DNA from: Symsagittifera roscoffensis
Taxonomy: Eukaryota > Xenacoelomorpha > Acoela > Convolutidae
Direction: 5' to 3'
NCBI RefSeq assembly: GCF_963678635.1
Contig: NC_087069.1
Span: forward strand, 37,057,959-37,121,958
Length of the DNA: 64,000 bases
In this document: in pieces, positions 38,401 to 43,423 of the stretch
Position numbering within the stretch: the stretch's first letter is position 1
Layout of the letters: each line of letters opens with the position of its first letter
Program-made: the position numbers and the translations under genes
The notes under the pieces: model-generated
Database searches by the model: none
What the model saw: the letters and a program-made list of their open reading frames with translations, nothing else
Told to the model about the DNA's origin: nothing

Positions 38401-41400
38401 TTCTCTCAAATCAAAGTTAAAAGATGGTCTAAAGTGTAGCTGTAAACTACCAAACACTCCTCGTACATCCTTCTGAGGACAATCTTTTTCCCTCATTGCA
38501 CAGGTGGAGGATATACACACCTAAGATAAAGAAGCTCATGGCTCCTTTACAAAGTCTGCCATGGTGTTGAGACAAGCATTCTCGCAATAATTAAGGAGGC
38601 TAGACTTTAATCGACAACTGATTAGATTTATTGGTAGGCGAAGTGGTGCTTCGGAAGACTTGCGATTACATCACATACATAGTATGGTAGCTAGTTGAAA
38701 GAAGTGAAGCACAATACTCAGTGCTAAATTACCATTAAAACAAAAATTATTTAGAGAACACTTATCAAGCAAAACTAGGGTACCGTTTATTATCATTGAT
38801 AAAAAATTATCAGAAATTTTGAAAATATTATTTTTAGAAAATCCAAGCTTAATATCTTCGCTAAAGCCTACTAATGGTTGAAAACCTATTTTTGCTTTTG
38901 AAGGGGCATAATACGAGGCAAATACAATGATATAACCAATTGAGCCAAAGAAACCGCGAAAGCAAAAAACAAATAAAGAAATTACACAAAATCTAGGAAC
39001 CGAGTTGCCTGCATCAATACAAAGACTATTTCTGACTTTAAAAACGATATGAATGAGCCTTCAAGAAAGTGCGTACTTCGGGCTCTAGGCAGAAAATTAC
39101 AAGCGGATAAACGAGTCCGAAAATGGGATTTTCAAACAGCAGAAAATACAGATCCTGACCGGGCTCGAACAGCAGCAGGTATTTGCCTCTTCGAACATGG
39201 GCATTATATCTAGTCAGAAATGCGCAAAACAGTTATTAATTAGAATTTTAAAAAAAGCAATGCACCAAATGATTCGTCGGTTCTGTTACAAACATCAACT
39301 AAAATCATAAAAAACTACTGTCCTAATAAAAAACTGAGATAAAAAATTGAAAAATGAATAACATTTTTCGGAAAGCTTAGCGAAACTTCATAAACACTCG
39401 ATGCCACATTACCTTGCCTCAATTTATAGAGAAGTTTCTACACAGAGGCGAAGCAGAGCTTCGCACCACTTGCGATATCACACACATATCAATGCAAGCT
39501 AGCAGACAGACAACGAAACAGAAGCCACTAAGACTAAGAATGTTTCCAAGCTAGTGACATACCCATGCTTAACTATGAACTGTCATGTCATGATTTCACA
39601 TCTTGTTATCTTAGCTAATTGATATTTGTTTAAGTTAGTAAAGATCGCTAACTTAGTGAGCAACCACCAAGACAGGTTGCCATCTTATTATACATTATAT
39701 TTAGCTTGTGAAATGGCGTTTTGAACAGAAAGACTTCAAAGCTAAAAGCTTTGTTACACGGTGACAGCGAAGGAGCACCCCCAGAGCATGAAAACCGTAT
39801 CCAGCTCAAGGCCTGCTTTGGAGTGTTAAGCTCCAGGCTGATGGTGTGGATATCTGCGGCTAATAACTAGAGGTCAAAAAGAAAAAATCAAAACAGTGAT
39901 CTAACGTAGATCTGTGCAAAAACGGCGTGGAACAACATATTCTTCGTAGCACAGTTTCAAAGGCAATGCGTTTTGGCTTTCAACAGCAGGGAAAGGGCAA
40001 AAAGGAGGAACAGTGACATTCCATAGCTAAACTATGAACTGTCATGTCATGATTTCACATCTTGTTATCTAAACTTATTGATGTTTGTATATCTTAGTAA
40101 ATATCACTAACTTTGTGAGCAACCATCAAATACGGTTGCCAGCTTAAAATATATTAAATATTAAAAATGTCGTTAAACGCTTTGCTAGTTCTTAAACGTA
40201 AGACCAAATCAAAATTAAAAAATTATATTTATTGACTTACCTTAGATAGTTTCATTAACGTCCATTTTAGCAAGCCAAAAATAAAAACAGAGACACCGAG
40301 AAACCTCGCCCTCTTTGCGAGACAAGATAGCCGCTAAGCCGAAAAACAAAATCGAACTAAGAAAACTATATCTATCGAAATAAAAAAGATAGTTTAGAAA
40401 AAATCATGCCAAGAAAAAAGAAAGTGAAAAAACATCGGAAGAAAACGTACCAAGCAGTTACAAAAAAATTCAAACTGACTTGAAATAAATAAAAAGGTTT
40501 TACAACCCCCACTTTCTTTGCTCAACTTACGTACGAGGCCACTGAGGCAATTTAGATTCGAGTAAGAAAGATAGGAAAATTCGAACAGGCAACCTCGAGA
40601 TTTGGAGTTTCATGCCCTTCCCTCTCAGCCCATGCTTAACTAGTGACATACCCAGTGACGTACGCTAGTGACATACCCATGCTTAACTTTGAACTGTCAT
40701 GTCATGATTTCACATCTTGTTATCTTAGCTAATTGATATTTGTTTAAGTTAGTAAAGATCGCTAACTTAGTGAGCAACCACCAAGACAGGTTGCCATCTT
40801 ATTATACATTATATTTAGCTTGTGAAATGGCGTTTTGAACAGAAAGACTTCAAAGCTAAAAGCTTTGTTACACGGTGACAGCGAAGGAGCACCCCCAGAG
40901 CATGAAAACCGTATCCAGCTCAAGGCCTGCTTTGGAGTGTTAAGCTCCAGGCTGATGGTGTGGATATCTGTGGCTAATAACTAGAGGTCAAAAAGAAAAA
41001 ATCAAAACAGTGATCTAACGTAGATCTGTGCAAAAACGGCGTCGAACAACATATTCTTCGTAGCACAGTTTCAAAGGCAATGCGTTTTGGCTTTCAACAG
41101 CAGGGAAAGGGCAAAAAGGAGGGAACAGTGACATTCCATAGCTAAACTATGAACTGTCATGTCATGATTTCACATCTTGTTATCTAAACTTATTGATGTT
41201 TGTATATCTTAGTAAATATCACTAACTTTGTGAGCAACCCTCAAATACGGTTGCCAGCTTAAAATATATTAAATATTAAAAATGTCGTTAAACGCTTTGC
41301 TAGTTCTTAAACGTAAGACCAAATCAAAATTAAAAAATTATATTTATTGACTTACCTTAGATAGTTTCATTAACGTCCATTTTAGCAAGCCAAAAATAAA

Positions 41401-42486
41401 AACAGAGACACCGAGAAACCTCGCTCTCTTTGCGAGACAAGATAGCCGCTAAGCTAAGCCGAAAAACAAAATCGAACTAAGAAAACTATATCTATCGAAA
41501 TAAAAAAGATAGTTTAGAAAAAATCATGCCAAGAAAAAAGAAAGTGAAAAAACATCGGAAGAAAACGTACCAAGCAGTTACAAAAAAATTCAAACTGACT
41601 TGAAATAAATAAAAAGGTTTTACAACCCCACTTTCTTTGCTCAACTTACGTACGAGGCCACTGAGGCAATTTAGATTCGAGTAAGAAAGATAGGAAAATT
41701 CGAACAGGCAACCTCGAGATTTGGAGTCTCATGCCCTTCCCTCTCAGCCACTTGCGCTTTACTATCGACAAACACTAGCCACCAATGAGGCAGATGAAAA
41801 TATTTCTGTTGCAGTATTTCAAATAGAGGGGACCAGGAGATGAGTCTTGTGAACAAATAGATTTACTGAAATCAACTAATGATTTTGAACCAATGAGACA
41901 CGTTCAAAGACAAGTTATTTACCTCGTATTTCAGAATAGCCTCTTCCTGGTAGTCTATTCTATCTGTTGTTGGAGGTGTTGTAATTTTAGTCGATGAGCT
42001 CAACAGAGGAAAGGTCATAAGCGCCAGCGAATAGCTCAAAGCTGAACAAATCAAAGCACCAAGTAGAAATCCCCTCAAAAAATCAGGGAGTGGAAGAGAC
42101 ACTACGAGAATGGCGATTCCTATTGCAATAAAACAAAAATTCATCATTCGTTCCTTTGAGTCCACTTCTTTTTTCGCACCCATAATAGTCTTTTCTACAT
42201 TGCTTTCACAAGTCGATGACTCCAAGATTTCAGTGACTTCTTTTGTTTCAGTGATTTCTTTTGTTTCCTCCTGAAGCTCCTCTCTCGTTGATTGATTTCG
42301 GTTCTGCGCATTATCAGCTTTTAAAATAGCAGCATCGCTATTACTTCTGTGGGTTAGGTCTGACTCCCAGTTTATTGAACTATCATCTGTGTCATTTAAG
42401 TCGTTTTGGATTGAGGATAGACTTACAGTTGGAGCAGAAGGACTATGAGGGATCGTTGAACGCCTTGGCGTTAAGTATTTTGCCAT
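14559..42486 (-). CDS. tex2: TEX2/Nvj2-type SMP-domain lipid-transfer protein, nine exons
   Basis: Exons on the minus strand: 42486-41923, 35900-35694, 34447-34223, 33530-33367, 25147-24976, 20438-20220, 17951-17644, 15893-15597, 14733-14559. All junctions are GT-AG and the phases agree, giving 2331 nt, 776 codons plus stop. Domain order: disordered N-terminus (1-110), two adjacent hydrophobic segments (about 116-134 and 137-160), PH-like region (about 190-390), SMP domain (about 400-776) with a long acidic insert (about 518-620). The hydrophobic hairpin, the LLGR-W motif, the VPYF strand, the NIPPPPT motif and the MPNMDD-like PNMDD near the end match animal TEX2. By family knowledge TEX2 and yeast Nvj2 are ER membrane proteins that carry lipids at ER contact sites. 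At 776 residues it is shorter than vertebrate TEX2 (above 1000), mainly in the N-terminus. Introns hold many transposons, including a copia element in intron 4. Confidence 0.93.
14734..15596 (-). other. tex2 intron 8, with (CAA)n
   Basis: 863-bp intron. It contains a short (CAA/AAC)n run at about 15060-15110 and otherwise nothing recognisable. The 73-codon frame at 15359-15580 is not supported. Confidence 0.7.
15597..15893 (-). CDS. tex2: tex2 exon 8 (SMP core)
   Basis: 297 nt. The acceptor is GCTTCAG and the donor TTG|GTTAGT. It encodes a Ser/Pro-rich loop, the helix VVGRVAKSDTAKRLRGSQFV, and the strand LLLTISVQSINGLILINIPPPPTQSV, given here by its ends: LLLTISV, then NIPPPPT. The NIPPPPT motif is diagnostic for TEX2/Nvj2 SMP domains. 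Confidence 0.93.
16080..16680 (-). repeat. Dispersed ~900-bp repeat, copy 2 (tex2 intron 7 begins upstream at 15894)
   Basis: The segment matches 10985-11950 but lacks the MITE. It starts with the 'aggcaaagctgtgcttcgca' end motif, then 'cacttgcgagaacacgacca', a tRNA-like block read on the minus strand (16200-16262), and the 'aattggaaagcataaagcc' block at 16367. It lies in tex2 intron 7, which runs 15894-17643. Confidence 0.65.
16860..17480. repeat. Dispersed repeat family R, long copy 3
   Basis: This near full-length copy runs from 'tcgccaacagacg' through 'gataagaaaaagttttattc', the 'cacgttatttcgcgccattt' box and 'aactcaaaaagtgcatatat' to 'acctatataagagtgagcaac'. The last box recurs at 13248, 19500 and 36630. 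No coding capacity. It lies in tex2 intron 7. Confidence 0.7.
17644..17951 (-). CDS. tex2: tex2 exon 7 (acidic SMP insert)
   Basis: 308 nt, phase 0 to phase 2. The acceptor is TTTGTAG and the donor AAA|GTAAGT. It encodes a Gly/Glu/Asp/Ser-rich insert with the stretches DANGDEGEGEGDWLDAFCDD and SGESSEDESEW. TEX2 proteins carry an acidic disordered loop at the same point of the SMP domain. The composition also opens other reading frames on both strands, which are shadows. Confidence 0.9.
18178..18350 (-). repeat. tRNA-derived SINE (Lys-CTT-like head)
   Basis: On the minus strand, 18350-18285 reads as a degenerate tRNA. It has an A-box-like TGGCTTAGTGGTTAG, an anticodon stem GAGA...TCTC around loop CTCTTAA (anticodon CTT), and a B-box-like GGTTCGTATCT. 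The tail runs down to 18178 and ends in a GCGAAGCTTAGCCTCTG motif. Copies with similar heads lie at about 11130, 16205, 40575 and 41697. The T stem does not pair well, so a functional tRNA is unlikely. Confidence 0.55.
18588..19560. repeat. Dispersed repeat family R, copy 4, interrupted
   Basis: The left half (18588-18811) runs from 'atagccaatcgaag' to 'ttattccgctaggaaatct'. The right half resumes at about 19306 with 'aactccactttcgaaagtag' and continues through the 'gcgccacttcc' and 'acctatataagagtcttcac' boxes to about 19560. In copies at 16860 and 36120 the two halves are contiguous, so ~500 bp were inserted here. Located in tex2 intron 6. Confidence 0.7.
18812..19305 (-). mobile_element. 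~500-bp insertion in repeat R, with tRNA-like block
   Basis: The insertion begins with the 'cacagaggcgaag'-type hairpin end motif and contains, on the minus strand at about 19160-19090, an A-box-like TAGCGTAGAGGTAGG and a B-box-like GGTCCGAACC. It is probably a SINE-type element or a composite of two. The boundaries are inferred from where similarity to family R stops and resumes. Confidence 0.55.
19908..19982 (-). repeat. tRNA-like sequence (SINE head or tRNA pseudogene)
   Basis: On the minus strand it reads CTGGCGTAGAGGTAGCACAC (A-box-like) and, 30 nt further, GGTTCGAATCA (good B box). Acceptor and T stems do not pair, so I treat it as a SINE head or pseudogene. It lies in tex2 intron 6. 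Confidence 0.5.
20220..20438 (-). CDS. tex2: tex2 exon 6 (SMP beta strands)
   Basis: 73 codons, phase 0. The acceptor is TTCCAG and the donor GTG|GTTAAT. It begins VPYFVDKIAVAGIDMGSSLP, a close match to the SMP strand of TEX2 with its 'ldmG...P' box, and continues to an FALTVETRVDLNKL strand-helix. Confidence 0.92.
20757..21005. repeat. Degraded element with hairpin end motif
   Basis: It starts with 'cgcgaagttgatcttcgcaa', a variant of the recurrent hairpin motif, and is followed by the 'acacatgcaacaaaacgcca' and 'aaagctttatcg' boxes also seen at 16100 and 11040. No supported gene. It lies in tex2 intron 5 (20439-24975). Confidence 0.45.
21006..21859. other. tex2 intron 5 sequence, nothing recognised
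   Basis: AT-rich intronic sequence with no repeat family I could match and no gene. Confidence 0.4.
21860..22090. repeat. Dispersed repeat family R, copy 5 (subfamily of 12646)
   Basis: The right end, around 'acttttgctgtttgatggtg' and 'cttccttttaacaaaggaaa', matches 12885-12950 closely. The upstream part is diverged. Confidence 0.55.
22165..23575. repeat. Imperfect tandem repeat around 'cctgacagcacccc'
   Basis: The phrase 'tgacagcacccc..ta..gggttg' recurs with changes near 22168, 22849, 23020, 23180, 23328, 23394 and 23531. It is followed by an AT-rich half and 'catatctc...aagatttgcaaaccctgg'-like text. Intervals from 22849 onward are mostly 135-170 bp, with one short of ~66 bp. Short frames here read through the repeat and are not genes. 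Confidence 0.6.
23576..24975. other. tex2 intron 5, no recognised gene
   Basis: AT-rich intronic sequence. Short frames at 23758-24091 overlap on both strands and have no recognisable motif. Confidence 0.45.
24976..25147 (-). CDS. tex2: tex2 exon 5 (start of SMP domain)
   Basis: 172 nt. The acceptor is GTTAG and the donor AAG|GTAAAG. It encodes LTGLNVLLGRLYWGMARKER, the first helix of the TEX2 SMP domain, and ends in a basic 'KIQAKLATIK' helix. The intron upstream is 8.2 kb and holds the copia element. Confidence 0.92.
25148..25974. other. tex2 intron 4, distal part, nothing recognised
   Basis: AT-rich intronic sequence between exon 5 and the next repeat. I see no gene or element. Confidence 0.4.
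25975..27690. repeat. Dispersed repeat family R, copy 6, split by AAAT-rich DNA
   Basis: The left half (25975-26335) runs from 'atagccaactgaaag' to 'aactcaaaaagtgcatatat'. The right half resumes at about 27500 with 'cataaatgcattaatatgta' and continues to 'aaatcaccaagatctata' and 'ttactcttaac'. In the copy at 36120 these parts adjoin. The ~1.1 kb between them is the AAAT-rich block described separately. Confidence 0.7.
26336..27490. repeat. (AAAT)n block with ~300-bp higher-order units
   Basis: It opens with 'aggcgctacgcgcaatacac' and an (AAAT)n run at 26394-26436. Three copies of a ~300-bp unit follow, each with 'aaatgtacaaataattaaat' and 'accaaacaaacagaccca', at about 26447, 26756 and 27050. 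Minus-strand frames of Phe/Ile/Leu/Tyr repeats come only from the microsatellite. Confidence 0.85.
27691..27899. other. tex2 intron 4, flank of the copia element
   Basis: Short AT-rich segment up to the copia LTR at 27900. No feature seen. Confidence 0.4.
27900..28237 (-). repeat. copia 3' LTR (complete, 338 bp)
   Basis: In element sense it starts TGTTGAGGAC and ends CTTAACA, the usual TG...CA form. A doubled 'accagttaattaatta' motif lies inside. Bases 27900-28154 match 32433-32687 with one difference (C at about 28083 against G in the other copy). Confidence 0.92.
28238..28244 (-). promoter_or_regulatory. copia polypurine tract
   Basis: In element sense, a short purine run AGTGGGGG directly precedes the TG of the 3' LTR, the position where plus-strand synthesis is primed. 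It immediately follows the stop codon of gag-pol. Confidence 0.75.
28245..32336 (-). CDS. copia Gag-Pol polyprotein, intact, 1363 aa
   Basis: One uninterrupted frame. Order: Gag (1-230), two CCHC zinc knuckles (C243-C256 and C285-C298), aspartic protease with VDTG at about 321-324, integrase zinc finger H460-H465-C483-C486, integrase catalytic D514, D572 and E608, reverse transcriptase, RNase H with DADWAGD and TSEAEY boxes. Integrase precedes RT, the defining copia order. The RT catalytic motif near residue 1030 reads VWVDD instead of the common YVDD; both catalytic aspartates remain. The start is 82 nt downstream of the primer-binding site. No frameshift or stop is visible, so the protein could be active. 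In life it would build particles, copy the RNA into DNA and integrate it. Confidence 0.95.
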   Translation of the reverse strand: MDLKLAGFSGKSEDFPAWSTKFVALMHTKGLFRTVMGNDDLPEAEPTLPENPNADQMTAYNTKMQERAVLIQQRKDNRNTVWSHLALVLNNTTLMYIKNDCVAADGYGDGTKAWRLLQEKFCSVERPTVVSLVGQLAKLRLGSEEDLDDYFVRSQELMTRLSEAGEAITDTLFNALVINGLPDSFEHFVVQESFQPAKTFTELRTRLRNYDDSRRARCGEKTGNGHIAMPAVRKKKGASGGGCFVCGQKGHLARDCRSRSDSGQSGARGSGSNEASGPTSRKQGCFKCGQQGHFARDCKQAKTGFFSCCATTSMKGDDLIVDTGCTDHVVRDKAVFSSFGKWDEGTTVENPNGTISKIEGIGSVEVDIRDCQDVTRSYTFHNVLFVPSYNVNLMSVSSAIARGSSFSFTSDSSHLVAPDGRRLPVKQRGKLFFLECKFKRNAMTLATKAKMETSSAMLWHRRLGHLNKHDLISVVDVGELGFCEVCTASKMHEVAMPKKTENRATAVGQRVFSDIQGPFEVASMHGARYAVSFIDDFSRLAVVKYLVKKSDTLSKFKGFVAEHGTPKCLRTDNGGEYSSNAFRMFCREMQVKQEFTVPNTPQQNGVAERYNRVITEMTRCLLADAKLSKMFWVRAMSTAVRVRNLCPTSSNEHRISSMEMHYGKPSKVNYLRVFGCLAYYLDRGNRRKLDPKGKKSKFIGYDEESKAYLLMDLETKRVVRARSVTFNEDIIPDDFLVDSEQSQTLGLSIEGCIDVEETSTKTITESTNKANDSGAAASVGVTEDDPVETEELEPPSTEPPEQRPTEIPGQRSTRTRNPPIRYGLAYTHASVIAQEPRSYLEAVSGPEREQWLAAMALEVQSLKAMGTWTLVDRPNSRKVIPGRWVLAVKRDAMGQVERFKARYVVKGFMQVEGLDFNETFAPTCKPETKRILLALGAQDDLVLHQMDVKSAFLNSPLTETVYMEQPEGFSSGDNQVCLLQRSIYGLKQAGRDWYQTLSTFLLETGFTRSTNDFCLFTMRGMDDAMIYVLVWVDDIIIGCKLQAEVDRVRDRFTDRFKMDDRGPLAWFLKMQVKRAPGSVTVNQSRYIEDCLERFGLADCKPVGTPADISTQLTKKDCPGAGSEEAVAMQREDYRGIVGSLLYIAKQTRPDILATVTQLSRFLENPGRTHWVAAKRVLRYLKGTKDLELCYIKDPDGFNLYGSADADWAGDVDDRRSTTGYSFHVQRSGAAISWSTKKQPTAAISTSEAEYQAMAAAVQEGLYLRSLLNEMDMTCDGPTVINEDNQSCIKMCKNPVMQKRTKHIDVKYHFVRERVEDGTFALEYCPTENMEADLLTKSLSKAKVDQHRRTLMGCSLTLDKANSA
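32419..32432 (-). promoter_or_regulatory. copia primer-binding site, half-tRNA iMet type
   Basis: The plus-strand sequence CTGGGCCCATAACC adjoins the LTR directly. In element sense it is complementary to the anticodon arm of initiator methionine tRNA, with the CAU anticodon inside, rather than to the tRNA 3' end. Drosophila copia is known to prime from such a 5' half of tRNA-iMet. Confidence 0.88.
32433..32687 (-). repeat. copia 5' LTR, truncated (255 of 338 bp)
   Basis: The LTR matches 27900-28154 without indels. The first 83 bp of the element (U3 start) are missing; at 32688 the sequence changes abruptly to unrelated AT-rich DNA. The promoter part of U3 may therefore be impaired. Confidence 0.9.
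32688..33366. other. tex2 intron 4, proximal part
   Basis: AT-rich intronic DNA with a small doubled 'ttttagcatcaccc' motif at 32696-32750. Nothing else recognised. Confidence 0.45.
33367..33530 (-). CDS. tex2: tex2 exon 4 (linker)
   Basis: 164 nt, phase 0 to phase 2. The acceptor is TTTAG and the donor ACAG|GTAAAC. It encodes a basic, poorly conserved linker (for example SRRKVTVEDAACKYDMQYHT) between the PH-like and SMP domains. I include it because it is the only exon that keeps the frame between exons 3 and 5 and it has clear splice sites. It is less certain by similarity alone. Confidence 0.8.
34223..34447 (-). CDS. tex2: tex2 exon 3 (PH-like region, second half)
   Basis: 75 codons, phase 0. 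The acceptor is TTTTAG and the donor ACC|GTAAAT. It contains MFLFARSNRDKEDWFCRL, the 'lf.R..reKEeWf.rl' helix that ends the PH-like domain in TEX2 proteins. A Ser-rich loop precedes it. Confidence 0.88.
34482..34757 (+). mobile_element. tRNA-derived SINE with inverted A-box copy
   Basis: A tRNA-like head at about 34503-34575 has an A-box-like GGTGAAGTGGTTACG and a B-box-like GATGTTCGAGGCC. The body continues through 'aacagcggttcgccgtgatg' to an 'acaataaag' end near 34755. Just upstream, 34482-34498 is the reverse complement of the A-box part (34511-34527), giving a 17-bp hairpin. Paired stems needed for a working tRNA are absent. It lies in tex2 intron 2 (34448-35693). Confidence 0.65.
35385..35515 (+). 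repeat. Degraded copy of the 34482 SINE
   Basis: The pieces 'ggtaatcgctaggctctcaatc' type, 'aaaaaagcaggtagtt' and 'ctaatagcggttcttcg' follow the order of the SINE at 34525-34675 with many changes and a deletion. Confidence 0.5.
35694..35900 (-). CDS. tex2: tex2 exon 2 (PH-like region, first half)
   Basis: 69 codons, phase 0 at both ends. The acceptor is TTTTAG and the donor TCG|GTGAGT. It contains the strand motif YVRLDGTTLKVFNP, matching the 'LDG..L' start of the TEX2 PH-like domain. It follows exon 1 after a 6.0-kb intron. Confidence 0.88.
36120..36655. repeat. Dispersed repeat family R, copy 7
   Basis: The segment runs from 'atagccaacagacact' to 'acctatataagagtcgg', the most complete uninterrupted copy. 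The family's last piece ('attcttcactacgtccatcg') reappears at about 36981, after the MITE. It lies in tex2 intron 1. Confidence 0.7.
36657..36965. mobile_element. MITE family A, copy 2
   Basis: It starts CAGTAAATCGATGT and ends with GGTTTACTG. It is similar along its length to 11292-11590. It is inserted inside the right end of repeat R, whose 'ataagagt' and 'cttcactacgt' boxes are adjacent in other copies. Confidence 0.75.
36966..37248. other. tex2 intron 1, end of repeat R and unassigned DNA
   Basis: The last box of repeat R at about 36981-37015, then AT-rich DNA with nothing recognised. Confidence 0.4.
37258..37572 (-). other. Possible relic coding block (unidentified)
   Basis: A minus-strand frame encodes KLTFKRRFWQVLHLLLKNVL and ends near a donor-like GAG|GTAAAC at 37270. 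The mix of basic and hydrophobic residues is less biased than other short frames here. It is not needed for the tex2 frame and I do not recognise a family. It could be a relic of an inserted gene or chance. Confidence 0.25.
38060..38200 (+). pseudogene. Reverse-transcriptase relic
   Basis: The plus-strand frame reads NWYADNGRVAGDIQSHRAIL and then KAFGNHVKPSK before a stop, followed by QLIF. This resembles the RT palm with a YADD box (here YADN) followed by the 'fG..v.psKt' strand. Only one short frame is readable and a stop follows at once. It is a decayed fragment in tex2 intron 1; the family cannot be fixed. Confidence 0.45.
38201..39435. other. tex2 intron 1, no recognised gene
   Basis: AT-rich sequence. 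A B-box-like 'gggctcgaac' on the plus strand at 39161, read in reverse, hints at another tRNA-like relic near 39140-39225. Nothing else is supported. Confidence 0.4.
39440..39500. repeat. Hairpin end motif of the dispersed SINE-like elements
   Basis: The text 'gaggcgaagcagagcttcgc' followed by 'accacttgcgatatcaca' is a full version of the motif also seen at 1527, 2025, 5320, 6900, 16088, 18064 and 18830. The arms GCGAAGC and GCTTCGC are almost perfect. Confidence 0.7.
39551..41749. repeat. 1.12-kb tandem duplication in tex2 intron 1
   Basis: 39551-40628 and 40672-41749 are near-identical copies, offset by ~1121 bp with a few substitutions and small indels. Each copy holds an internal ~115-bp direct repeat starting 'gaactgtcatgtcatgattt' (for example 39577 and 40036), separated by a GC-richer block with 'caaggcctgctttggagtgt'. 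Each ends in a minus-strand tRNA-like block with anticodon-like CCA (about 40575-40635 and 41697-41757). The internal repeats resemble short LTRs of a TRIM-like element, but I see no primer site. Confidence 0.85.
41923..42486 (-). CDS. tex2: tex2 exon 1 (start, membrane anchor)
   Basis: The ATG at 42486 has A at -3 and G at +4 and an in-frame TAG eleven codons upstream. It encodes 188 codons: a Ser/Thr/Glu-rich disordered segment, then hydrophobic residues about 116-160 with a Pro-Leu-Pro turn between two helices, as in the TEX2 membrane anchor. The donor is GAG|GTAAAT, phase 0. A possible 3' splice site for a 5' UTR intron (TTTCAG) lies at about 42526. Confidence 0.88.
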
Positions 42487-43070
42487 CTTCAGAGATGCAA
42501 AACCCTCAAAAACTTTCTACATTATCTGAAACCACATTTTGATGCCCTAACTTCTAGTTATAGGGGATAATAAGAACATATTTTGAAATTTGAAGTACAA
42601 TGCCACCAAACGATCATGAGTTTTGATCTCCTAGCCCCGCTCTGAAAAAAGCTACCAGGCTAATCATATTGTTTTCACAACCGCAGGATATCTAGAGGCT
42701 GCTGCCTCTGGCTCTCTGCGTTGTAGGTCGATGTCCATTTTGCTATCCCAATTTCTCCTTTATCCAGAATTATTCAGGTCCGTTTTGAATATACTCGATT
42801 TCGAAATACCTCTGTGCGGATAGGAAACACCCACTTCAAAAAATGGGTGCCGGACATCAAGCCGACGGGACTTCAAGCCGAATCGTAAAATTGTGCCATT
42901 CTGCCAGACTGGGACAGCACAACCTTCCGGCGACGTGAAAAAGAACGACTAAAGGCCTTATTGACGAAAAAGTATTGCGAAGGAGGGTCGGAATATTCTA
43001 GAATTTTTATTTTTAAAAATTCGATCAGAAGAAGAATATTTCTCAGAAATACAAAAAACGGCCATTTTGA
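42487..43070. other. Upstream of tex2; presumed promoter region
   Basis: The 584 bp between the tex2 start codon and the next coding-looking block. I see no clear TATA box. It holds unassigned, moderately AT-rich DNA. Confidence 0.35.
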
Positions 43071-43352
43071 CTGGAAAAGACGAAAAAACAGAACAACGAC
43101 AAAAATCGCCGAAAACAGTCGCACAAGAGACGAGAAATACGAAGCCTCTTATCGTGGCAACAACACACGATAAGAACCTTAGCAGTGAATATTAGTGGAG
43201 AAGGAGGCTTCAGTGGGGAAGAAATATACCATGGAACCATCCCGGGACACAAATTGGAAGAGATAAGGGCGTTATCTCAGGAATATTACGGGAGCGGAGG
43301 CTTGGTCCCCCAGAGACTGTTTTATGTGAAGGGACTGTATAAACTGACTGTA
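43071..43352 (+). pseudogene. C-terminal coding fragment, possibly from another copy of the giant element
   Basis: One frame is open from 43071 to a TAG at 43350-43352 and includes VNISGEGGFSGEEIYHG and later LVPQRLFYVKGLYKLTV. The codon style (AGG, GGA, ATA, TTG) resembles the giant element downstream and not the AT-rich surroundings. It has no start codon and is preceded by a stop. It might be the tail of the long third frame of a neighbouring element copy, which would put an LTR right after it. I do not recognise the family. Confidence 0.4.
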
Positions 43353-43423
43353 TAGCTACTAGAATGTCATAGATCTCTTAATTAACACCGTTATTGTTTG
43401 ATATTTCAGAATATGAGTAGCTA

